The notes under the pieces: model-generated
What the model saw: the letters and a program-made list of their open reading frames with translations, nothing else
Told to the model about the DNA's origin: nothing
Databases searched by the model: none
Shown: positions 1 to 12,600 of the stretch, one piece after another
Layout: every line of letters starts with the position of its first letter
Position numbering within the stretch: the stretch's first letter is position 1
Source: Anthopleura xanthogrammica
Lineage: Eukaryota; Cnidaria; Anthozoa; Actiniaria; Actiniidae
Length of the DNA: 64,000 nt
Assembly (NCBI GenBank): GCA_964019055.1
Contig: OZ025212.1
Location: 5,338,766-5,402,765 of the forward strand
Direction: 5' to 3'
Program-made: the position numbers and the translations under genes

Positions 1-608
1 CAGTATTTATTTCTCGAATAAGCTGCTTTCTTATGACCCATAAAGCATTTCAATTTGGCTTTTTTTTGCATCAAATGTGAGGGGCACTTTGCATAAACAC
101 AATAGTTTTCATGATCAGTGAAGGATAACAAGCTATTGTATTTATGCAAAGTGTCCCTCAAAGTTGAGAATAAGAAACCAGTGAATAGACCTAATTTTTC
201 TTGGTTGAATGTTTACCCATTTCAGACCACGTCGTTCCCAATAGTATCATTTCTTTATTTAATGGTTGCCCATGAGAAGACACATGATACAATTCAAAAA
301 AAGAACCCTATTCTCTAGGGAATGAATGACACATGGTTCATAATGGGGAAACATTGTACCAAGAAGAATAAGGTCTATTCTCCACTTTCCATACATCGAT
401 TCACTGGCCACACACCAAACATTCAATCAAGACTGCAACATAGTTTATTCAAAGAAGTATTTAAATTTGAACTTTGCAGCCTTGGTTGAATGCTGTGTTT
501 GACCAATGAACTGATGTATTAAAAGTGGTGAATATTGCATAGTTGCAATAAAGGTTTTTGCACCATTAATCATAGTTTATCATCAAGTTATGTAAGTATT
601 CTTCTTAC
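1..608. repeat. XPO5 3' intron or flank with a palindromic element (copy 1)
   Basis: I see no exon here; the final XPO5 exon should lie further left. Positions about 22-190 hold an element whose core at 79-159 is an inverted repeat: a GAGGGGCAC arm with a GCATAAACACAATAG inner part faces CTATTGTATTTATGC and GTGTCCCTC. Close copies occur at about 3440-3598 (opposite orientation) and 13626-13785, all in XPO5 introns or flank, which marks a dispersed MITE-like family. Confidence 0.7.
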
Positions 609-3600
609 CCCTATTATGTTTTCAACCAGTTTCTTGAAGTGGTCTTTCTTGGATTTTTCTGATCTTTGTTTTTCTCCAAAACAGACATTTTCAAATGCCT
701 ATCAAGGCAGAGGAGAAAATGTCAATTATGTTGTTACAGGACCTGAACATAGTTCACCACTCAAAACCATTGTATGGCTTGTATTTATTAGATTAATTAC
801 AAGCTGAAATTATTGATGTCAGACTAATAGTTTAGTCCAATTTTTTTGTAAATGAGCATAACAAGATTACAGATAGTTACCTCAAGGTCAGCGACTGAAC
901 AACCTGTTGCTTGAAGTACAACCTCCCTTAGACTGGGATACTGTGGTTTCTAAGAAGATAATGAAACAATTGTTTCAAACTTTCAATTCTATATTTATAT
1001 ATCTAAGTTACTCATACATTCAAAAACTGAATTTTCAAATACAGAGAAATTGTTACTCCGTCAATGATTGGAAAATAAAACCCAGCACCCAGCATTCCCA
1101 ACATTCCCGATACTCACCAGCCGCTCATAGAGAACATAACCAATCCTCATGAGGACACTTTGTGCCAGTTCACCATGTACCTGAATACCCTTCAGACAAA
1201 ATAATGTACGTAGTTTTACATGGTTGTCATGGAAACATAAGGTAAGACATTGATAATTACATACTTTATATCCGAAAGACTGTATAATTTCTATGCAACA
1301 CCAGAAAAAAGCATCTTGAAGATCAAGAGTGAATCAAGGATTTTTCAAATTGATTTAATATGGGACTAAAGGAGAAGTCCAGAGATTGAATTGATGAGTG
1401 GGTGAAGATACTAAATCATTATATGAGAATAAGGAATGAAATGAAGTCCTACAATGTAAACCTCCTCCATGGATCCTCCATTGTCGTAGCAGTAAGAGTC
1501 AACATACCTTTAATATCTGTAAGTACAGTACTTCTATGACACTAGATGAGATGGTTGAGCCCATAGACTGTGCCATTGCTAGTGCCTTCAAAGATATTAA
1601 AGATGCAAAACTTAATCTTGAGCTGGGATTAACTACTACAGTTTCATTTAATTTACAATATTATTTACCTTGGTAATAAAAGGAATAGTGAGTTTTGCAG
1701 CTTTGTTGCATGCCGTAGAGTCCAGCCATGTCATACTACCAAATACTGTACTCAGAAGCTGCATGTTTACACTCTGAAAATATCAAAGATAACTTGAAGC
1801 ACTACTACTGGATTAGGTCTCTTCCTTGATTCAAAGTTTTTTGGGTTTTTCCTCCCTTCATAAAGTCCAACATGCTAAGTTCCAATTAGGTCTAGACATA
1901 ATTGGAGCTATAAATACCATCTACTGTCTTTCATTCCCCACTGTACTCTGAAGATGACTTCCACTCAGGTTGTCGAAACGTCAGTCTCTACCAACAACAG
2001 TCTTTCTCAAGACTACACTCACCTGGACGATCACATTACTCACTTAACTACGCTACTCCTGGGTTCAAACCATTTACTCTCATAATTGGATATGTGAGTT
2101 TGCCATGCTCTGACTTTGATCAGCCCAGAAGTTAGGGTATTGATAAAATTCAAAGGTTTTGATAAATACTTTGCAAATAAAGTCCCATTTGTGCCTACAC
2201 CTTTAGTAATATTTTACCACATCATGCTACTAACCGCTGTTTGCATTAGCATTTCTCCAAGGGGGCCAAGTTTTGCTTCTGTTGTAGCTGAACAGACAAA
2301 GGAAACAACAAAAGGTAAACACAGTGATCAGGAAAAAACTATTAATAAAATGAGGTTTTCAGTACTTTGAGCTTTCTTTGAAGATTCTGACTCCTGTTCC
2401 TCTTCATCTCTCATTGGCTCAGCTTCTTCTTCAGTTTGTGAGGAGTCCGCACAGTTTTTAAGTGTACAAGCAATATCTGAAACAAGTAACATAGCAGTGA
2501 TTTTCATTCAAATTTTATCAATACCCTAAAGCAATCTCTGGGCTGATCCAAGTCAGGGCAAAGCTACTGGTAATACAAAGTTTTGCAAAGGGAGAAAAAC
2601 CAGAGAACACAGATAAACTCTACTCACATGTGATGGTGAGTTCAGGAATCGAACCCAAGACACGAATGGAGAGAGGAGAATACACTACTGCTATGCCACC
2701 CTTGATTCCCATTAGTTAATTCATTAAGTGTATAATTACGTAGAAATTATTGGTGGGCCATTACCAGATATAATGGTGATGTTTAGTAGTGGTCGTGGTG
2801 ATACTTATGATTGTGATTGTGATGATGATGCCATAGAATGATGATGGTTTCATGTTATTACAGTTGGCATGGTATGGAGTACGAAGTTGGACGGATTAAC
2901 TTTCAGTAATGTTTTTTCCAACTTAATTCCCTTGAGAATAATACTTTATATTATAATCACTTTAATATTCCTTATTTAATCATCACTTACAGAATACATC
3001 CATATAATCTTTTGTGATAAGGTATACTAGTTGGTCTTCGATGACTTCTTGGGAAAAAACATCTTTTTCTTCCTCGTCAGCCTCTGAAGCACTGGAAAAG
3101 AAGAATCCTGAATAAAGCATAAGTTGTGTCTATTAAATATCCTTTGACTTTAGATTTACCTGCCAACTTTTCTTGATCTGACTTTTTGCCATTCATTCTC
3201 TAGATGCTTTAACAACAACATACAAAGTTATTATTTCTTATTATTTATCATTTGTTTTAGATATTAAGTGTAAACTGTGTAAGCCTGTGTCCTGATATTA
3301 ACTGTAAACTGCATCATTTAGGCTGTTTTAGGGTTTCATAAAAATGATTATAACAAGCAGGGACATGGGCTATGTTGAATCCTCAATTCTGATTGGTTGA
3401 CCTTGAGTTCATTCTGAAGGTCAGCTCAGCTGGTTTTCAATTCACTGGTTTCTTATTCTCGACTTTGACGGGCACTTTTGCTATAAAATACAATAGCTTG
3501 TTATCCTTCACGAAAACTTTTGTGTTTATACAAAGTGCCCTTCAAATTTGATGCAAATGAGGCAAATTGAAATGCTTTCAGGGTCGTAAGAAAGCAGCGT

Positions 3601-6600
3601 ACATAAAATACCTGCAACATGAAGATAAAGAAATTTGACAGAACTGGAACGAGGGTATTTTCATAATACTGATCAGGACAGCAGTTGACGAAAACCTTGA
3701 TAAAATGCCTTGTAAATGGTTAAAGATGATAAATGATAATTCTGCATAATGCAACCTTTGCTGGTTTGTTGTTTTACAGTTAGAAGGTATTTCAAGATAA
3801 TAAGGCAAGCAAGTACAAGGATATGAATTACGACTCTCATTCTGTAGTTTGGCAGATGTTGTAGAGAACTAATGACTTGTTCATTGATGAACTGCGCAAG
3901 TCCTGTCTGCTTGTACAACTCTTCTCCCATCATGTCGCCTAGCAACCCCAAGATGGTGTAACTGGGAAAAATAATAAAGAAAAATTAAAATGAAATAATC
4001 GTGTATGACCTGGTTTTGTAAAGTTTCAGCTTACCAGGAGTCAGTGAGATGGAAAATATATCGTTTGGTTTTTGTGATTGAATCATTTTCTTCATTAGCT
4101 CGTTCACCTTCACCTGAATTCTGCAGAGCTAAAAGCAGATAAAGTCTTTAGTAAAGTAACAGATTTGAAGTTATGTGCTAAACAAAATACTGGATTTAAT
4201 ATAAAGAATTTACGAACCAAATATGGCAGTTTTCTCTGAGTCATGCATAGCAAGCGATGCTTTGTATGCTGGGTATATTAATGGTTTTGCTTCAGATCCT
4301 TGAAGTTTGTTAACTGCCCTACGAGATAAAGCACAGAGGTAATGAACTACAGGAATGATACAAAAAAAGGAACCAACCACTCACTGACACCTCACCAACC
4401 ACTCACTGACACCTTACCAACCACTCACGGACACCTTCCCAACCACTCACTGACACCTTCCCAACCACTCACTGACACCTTCCCAACCACTCACTGACAC
4501 CTTCCCAACCACTCACTGACACCTCACCAACCACTCACTGACACCTTACCAACCACTCACTGACACCTCACCAACCACTCACTGACACCTTACCAACCAC
4601 TCACAGACACCTCACCAACCACTCACTGACACCTCACCAACCACTGACTGATACCTCACCAACCACTGACTGACACCTCACCAACCACTGACTGACACCT
4701 TACCAACCACTGACTGACACCTTACCAACCACTGACTGACACCTTACCAACCACTCACTGACACCTTACCAACCACTGACCGACACCTCACCAACCATTC
4801 ACTGACACCTCACCAACCACTCACTGACACCTTACCAACCACTGACTGACACCTCACCAACCACTGACTGACACCTCACCAACCATTGATTGACACCTCA
4901 CCAACCACTCACTGACACCTCACCAACCACTTGCTAAGACCTCACTAAGTTCTAGACACCTGACCAACCACCCCCTGACCCCTGACCAACAACCCCCTGA
5001 CCAACCACCCCCTGAACCCTGACCAACCACCCCCTGACACTTGACCAACCACCCCCTGACACTTGACCAACCACCCCCTGACACCTGACCAACCACCCCC
5101 TGTCCCTTGACCAACCACCCCCTGACACCTGACCAACCCCCCTGCTGACACCTCGCTGACCAGGTACATACCTAAGGCATTTACTGTTAGGTTATACTTA
5201 CTGGGTTAGAATCAACAGACCAGGCAAAAACGGCAGAACATGAGTGATACAAGGGTTGCAGACATGAGATGTGCTGCCATCAGGCATCAACCCAATGGAG
5301 CATCGTTCACTGCTGCTGCTAGTCTGTGTGAGGAGGAGTAAGCAAGCCACTAAGACATTCATTATCAAACAATCTGTTATAAGCCTGTTAAATATGGATA
5401 ACCAAAGGCACCAGAAAAGATTGTCGCTACACATATTTGTTGACTGCATTATCTAAAATTTACCTCAGAGATCTAAAACAATGGAGTTACAGCTTGGAGT
5501 GACATTTTGAAGCCCTTCAGGAGATTTACAGTACCATAGATAGTACCTACCCCCCCCCCCCCCCCCCCCTCTGTACAGTCTCAAACACATTTTGCCTTTT
5601 TGGAAATGCAGGGATTGAGGACAAATTCAAAGCAGCATAGAAGAAGAACATTGTCAGTGGTTGTAATTTCTTTAGAAAAAATAATTAATAAATAAATGAT
5701 TAATAATATTATTTTTTGTCTTACTTGTGCTGTTTCTAGAAGCCTACACCTTCTGACAACTGCAAGGATTGTTGTGAAAGCCAACATTAACTGAGAAAAA
5801 TAACAACTGCTGTTACAAATGATACTTCAAGATGAAAGAAGAAACAAGTAGGTTAATATGATAAATTCAAAAAAAACTCTCAGTCATACTCATAGTTTAT
5901 AATTATACAATCTACCTTGATTCGCTGTTTGGAAATTTCTTCTAAAATGTAAAAAGGGACAACAAATCAATGAAACTGAATTATTCTATATTTTTTTATT
6001 CATCAGTACATGAAATTAAATAAATTTAGAGAATGCACAGTGACAGATGATTCAAGGATGACTGTTATTAGATGGCTGTTACCCAGAAAACTAGTATATA
6101 GCTTCCTAGTCTTTATATTCTACATTACTGTCCCTTTATTAAAATTTCTAAGACTCTAAATAATCATGAGGGAGGGGGGGGGGGTCAGTATAGCTTGACA
6201 CCAATCCACTACCCCACCTGCATCCAACATGATAATTATATGCATAATATATGTGACAGTAAGGTAGAAAGGGGATCATACACCCACACAAGGACAAGTT
6301 GCTGGTACCTGATATTTCATAATTAACAGGATCCAAGTTCATCCCAAGATATGCTATCAACCACTCAACTGTAATAATATTCCTGAGGCACAAATAAGAG
6401 CAAAATTATAGATTAAGTTAATACAAAAAAATTTGAAGGAGAAAATATGTGCAAATACTGTGTGCAGTTAAAAGGCATGCAGTAATTGTTAGATCTGAGA
6501 AAACTAGTGGAGCTAAGTTAAGGATACTTGCCTGTTAGTAATCAGCAAATCCTCATGAGGGCTCAATAAACCAGAGATGAAGCTAGTTCTTGTGTTACTT

Positions 6601-9600
6601 TCTACAAAGTTACTGTGAAAAAAAAGAAGAAAATTTGGTCAGAATCATCTATTTTCTACTTTTCATTCACCCCTTTCAATCACAGTGCAGATGAATGAGA
6701 AGTATGGTCAAAAATATTCACCTTGCGATGACTAAAGCTTCTGTTAAAGTTGTTCTGTCTTGTATGGTTACTAGCTCTCCTTCAAATAAGGAACTGACAT
6801 ATTGCTTCAGTTCATCAAACATTGGCTGCAAGATGATTACAAATTGAAAGGATTATTACTAACAGTGCTTCTAAATACCATATGCAGCATCAACGTTTCT
6901 ACAAATAAGTTTTTGGTGGATGTAAATGAAAACATTTCCATGACATTCCATAGGCATGTTTACTAGATAGTTCTTTCATTTCTTTTTGTTCTATCAAGCA
7001 ACTTCGTGTCTATATCTCTTTTTTTAAATTCTCTTGGGAATATTTATTGCAAAATACCTAAGCATTGCAGATTTACAAATAATTTTAGTAAAACTAAAAC
7101 TCACAACAAGAAGGTTTCCATAGCTACGACACATGGTGAGAAGTGCAGAACATGCTCTGCGGCGAGTGTGTAAGACATCCAGTGTCCAGGGTCCCTATAA
7201 TAAATAATTGTACACAATCTTGAATTTGTAATTCATCTTTATGACTAAGTCTGAGTACCTTTTGGTGACACACAAAAGTCCAAGAAAAGAGCTGACAAAC
7301 CTTTGCTTCTCCAGTGGTATTATATGTTACAAGAGAGAAGATCTGCAAAAAATAATATCAACCCAAAAGAGTGGAATTAATCCAGCCATTCAACCATCCT
7401 TTCTCATCATTAAATCCATTTATCCCATTCTATTCCATTCCTTCCTCTTTCCTTCCTTCACTCTTCTTTTTCCAAACCATAACTTTCATCATCTCATAAT
7501 CTCATCATTATTATTCTTATCCATCCCACCCATCTTGTCCACCCCATTTATCCTATCCTATCCTCTTTCCTTCCCTCTCCTTTCTCCAAACCATAAAATT
7601 CATCTATCTTATTCTATCATTTTCATTTAATCCCATTCCTTCCCATGCATCCTAAACTATCCCATCCATCTATTCACTCATTTACTAACTTCACCAAATG
7701 ACTAACCTTCCTCAGTACTTCCAGGATAAGATCTTGATAGTACGTCAAGAAGTTCAACAACGACTGGATGGTGTCTACAACATTGGTCAAGATACTTGGA
7801 TCCTGTACATGTATGTACATCAGAATTACTAGTGATACTATTGCAAACTTATTCTCTCATTATGTCATAGTAAAATCATATACAACACAAGGTTGACTTA
7901 CATTGCACACAGATACGTTGACCATGATCAATGATTTGATACAGTTTACTGCCAGTTCCAGAACTTTAATTGACACACCTCTGAACGTAAACTCGTTCTT
8001 GAGCAATTCCTAAGAAAACATTCAGGAAATTAAAAACAATTAAATCTTTACTCTGTCGAAGGACTGACATCCATTAAGTCAATGAAGTAAACCTTTTTTA
8101 TCACTCGGTGTTCAAGTTATGTTATAATATATCATTCCTATTATTTGTACTTCATACATTGTCCCAGCTCAAACTAGTTAATTCTCCAACCCTTTCCTTG
8201 CACCTATTTTTTTATCCATCAAATTGAAAAGTTGAAGAAATTTGAAGAAAATTTGAAGAATTTGTTTTTAGGCTTGGTGAGACTAAATTATTTTCCTAGT
8301 TCAGTTCTAAAGCATGATGAAACTTAATGAGTTGGATATCATCCAGAAATTTTAAAGTAGTTTTCCTATCAAATTGGCTGTATTTGTCCTTACATTAACA
8401 CCATCCACCATGAACAGTTTAGACGTCACTGCCGTCATGTAACAACAGGAACCTTCCCATTGGACTCTTAGCTCATTTACTTGTACTGGACTTGCTGAAA
8501 GGGAAGTAACATGGAAGGTATCACCAAATAAATACAGAGTTGAAAATAACAGCTGTTCAATGGCCAGACATCATGACCACTAGACTGATCGACATGTGAC
8601 CAGTCAGATATAAACAGTCAAGAGAAATGGCCAGCATTTGGCTGGACAAGTGCCAATCTTGTCCATACATTGTCTGTTGACTGGCTGTTATTCTCAGCCC
8701 TGAATTATATCATTTGATAGTAAAATTTATTTAATAACCACCTGTTATTATAAACACATAGAAAATTGGAGAGGGGGACTAAAAGTGCAACTTTAGACGG
8801 AAGACAAGACAGTGTTCCAAAGTTTATGTTTTTAAATAAGCTTCTTCAAGTGAACAGTTCCCAAGGGTAGGTACATTGAGGTATTATCAGGGCTGTTTCC
8901 ATATTTAGGGGTGAGGTTGAGGTGCTTCCTAAAGATAAGCTTTGTGTGTTATGTACCTGAAGAAAATCCAGCTTTGGTCTTCTCTACGTTATCTAGTAAC
9001 CATTCAGCTGCTTGGAAGAATGTTTCGACAGGAAACTGTAGTGTTATTAACCTCACTATATCCATGGCTTGAGCCCTCACCTCTGAATACACATACAAAC
9101 ACAAAGATTAGCAATCAAAGTACTGTAACAAAGTTCTTTTATTTAGAGCCTGATAATTGGGGGGAGGGGAGAGTGGGGAAAGCTGGTGCAACCAACAGTG
9201 TTCCAGTTTAATTTTTCAGTGAAGGGCGACTGTCCCATTTCCACTAAATACATTTTAATTAATTGTTTTCTGAAAAAGTTTTTCACAGCTGCAGGTCATT
9301 TTGTTGTCACTACCATTACTACCATTACCCAATGACTATATCTCATTTCAAACATGAAACAAGGAGAGTACAGAGAAAAGTAGGGGTGGTGGTGGTGGTG
9401 GTGGTAAGGGGGTAGGGTGGGGTGAGGGAAGACAGATACTTTTTATGCAATATATTATACACAGAAAAAGAACAAGTAAACACACAGGAAAGATTAATGA
9501 TGCTCACGTGTAAATACAGATTCAAATTCCTTTGTGCTGTTGAAGTCTTCTCTGTTAAAGATACTGTCAGGACTATCAGAGGTATTGGGATCTTCCACCT

Positions 9601-12600
9601 GCATCGGCAAATAAACCATCAGTAAATACTCATCTCTTACTGGCTACACCATCACATATTGCTGTCATGTGTCATGTACTGTCTCCTGGACTTGTGGTAT
9701 TTCTATCAGCTCAATGACAAGATTTTTTAGTAGAAAATTCCTTGGAATATTTAGTAAGACGAACCACACATACCAATCCTTTATTAACAATTTGATTTCA
9801 TAATAACTGAATTAATGACTCAGACAACTAGCTATAATTCGAGATGTGTGAGGTCGTGGCTTCCATCAATGAAATTTCCAACAGTCTGAGTTTACTTACA
9901 TAGTATTTCTTTGATTGACAGAAGCCAATAACCCAGACGTCTTGGGTTGTCTTATTCAAAAATGGGTGTATTGCCAGTGTTAAAAATTCATGTGATTCAT
10001 TATCCAATGAAAGAAGGACATTTTTTTACATATTCTAAAAACGAAGAAATGTAGACATACCCTCAAAATTTTGGTTTTTGCCATTTGTAGTAGGATTGGC
10101 ATAACAGCTTTTACATCATCATCAGCAACCATGATTTCATTTCTCAGGATCGTAAGCCACAAACCATTGGTTAAGTGAGACAAAGCCTAAAAACACAAAC
10201 ACAAACATACTTCAGAATCACTACACAAATCATGGAAAACCCCCAAATTTATTGTCAACATCTTTGCAACTAGTTTCAAGCTAGTCCTCTTTTTTTAGTC
10301 TAAAAATTTATGAACTCTGCTATGAATCCACTGTAAATTCCCCATTTAAGGAAAAAATACATACCAAGCTGCCATGTTTGGTAAAGGTAAGGATGGTTTC
10401 AAGATACTGTTTGAAGGTTTCTGGTTTGCCTTTTGGTCTTTCTTTACCCTATGAAGAAAGACAGTAGATTAATGTGTGTGCTTCACAATATACATGTAGA
10501 TAGTTTTCACTCATGCGACAAGGTGGCCATATTGGTGTACCCCACAATAGAACAGTTTTCACATAAAAAAAGAGTTCAATCCCAGAGGATAGAAAACCTA
10601 TTTTTTAAGTACACCAATATGGCCGCTCTGACATCACGTGAAAATGGTCTACACTGTGTCAAAAATGTGATGACAACTCAACTTTATGAATGACAGAATT
10701 TCTGCTTAGGCAATAGACCCCTTGCAGCACGTCGGAATGTAGCCCAATTTGGAGGGCAAAAAAATAGCTTCCAATTCTCAGATTGAAATTCTTTTGTTTT
10801 GTCCAGGCTCCAAATTGAGCTGCTGTGACGTCCGTGAACAGGGTCTATAGCATACTATGGTATCAGCATCACTGCCTATGCTTTTAGAACCCCCAGGAAC
10901 CAATCAGAGAGCAAGATTTATAACAGAACAGACAATGATCGGCCAAGCAACAAGCAAGATTCTTCACAAAAAGCATAGTATTACTCACCCACATCTGTAT
11001 CAACTGTACTGAACCAAGGGTAATAACAACCTGGCACAACCTCTTCAGGAACAAGTATTCCTTCTCGTCATACTCTGCGCTACATGCTTGACTGAAAAAC
11101 AACATTATTAATTTAACAGCAATTTATTTCACAACTGCCCAAATCACAATTTCCAAACATCCTTTTGTCACTTGTCAGATTTTCCTTGTGACGAAAATGC
11201 TGTAGGTAATTCATTAGATTAGTCTGTCGTTCATCACTAGTTTATGGCATTTGCATTACCTTTTCAAGGCCATATTGCTTGTCAGAATTTCCCCCTAATA
11301 GGGCCTCCCTCCTACCATCAATGTTACTCACCCAGCAGCTTTACGCATGAACTGCATGGCATCTTGACTGAAAAGGCGACCATATTCAAGCTTTTGATCA
11401 AATTTTCCCTGGGGACAGTAATATAAAGGTATCTAAATATGAACTACCAATCAAATACCTGTACTAGCAGTAATAAACTCACACAAAATATGTACAGCGA
11501 TTTCAAAATGGTTGAAGAGGCAAATGGCAATCGGTGATTGGTGATTGCACGACTGAAAGAAACTGGGTCAAGTATCTTAAGACAAAGTTCTACTGTTGCA
11601 TTGTCGTCGGAAGCCCTTGAATCTATGTCTGAATTATTGGATGTGGTTGTTATTCAATTCATGTCTGTGATAGTGTGACCGCAGTTCCATTCAGTTGTAC
11701 AATTGCCAATAACCAATCCTCATTCACCGTTTGCCTCTTCAACCTTTTTTTGAAATAGCTGTATATGGCTCACATGACAAGTAGCAATGAATGCTGCAAG
11801 AGGTCTACCCACCTTTCGGCTAACTATTATTAGCAAGCACTCGCAAGCAGGAATCTTCAGTGTTTCTTCATCCAACAGCAAGCACAATATTTGAAGCAGA
11901 ATACAGTCTTGTAAGAAGAGGATATTGAATTTCACCCAGTCAAGGAATCCTTGTAGTGTCAGCAATGCCTGTTCTGCAACTCTTTGGTGTATTAGTGCCT
12001 GCATGTAAATCATGAGACTACTGACATCAAACACCCTACAGTTGAACCTCTGTCAACATAATGGCCACCGTCAGGACAAACTTTTGTGGCCATTGTAGAG
12101 AGGTGGCCATTGTATTGAGAGGTTTCAGTTACAGCATATATATATGAACTCAACATGTATTTAATCTGAACAAAAATTCCTGACCATTGGGTAAAGGTGG
12201 CCATTGTGGGACGGTGACCGTTAGTGGAGGTTTGACTGTTCAGTACTAATAGTATTATATAGTATTATTAATAATTAATAATGAACTAACATGTCTTACC
12301 TTTGATTCATTAAGAGATGATGGATTATTTTTCTGGGAATTGAAAAAAGAATTAAAGTTCACTGTTAATAGGTCATATTGACTAACAGGTCACATGACCC
12401 TATACCTAGTAAATATTCTGAGGCTGACATGAGGCCAACCCTGAGTAAATGATCCCATTGTAGACAGGGCATAAGAAAAAATTGCATGGTACCATTTCAA
12501 TCATAGCTGTTGTACTTGATTTCAATGTCTCAATGAAGAATGAAAAAAACTCTTCCATATGAAGGTGCAGACATTGTGTTATTTCTCTCTTTCGGTGTTG

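Noticed and set aside
4920..5169. Gly/Trp/Val-rich antisense frames
   Set aside because: Arise from the 22-bp minisatellite in an XPO5 intron.
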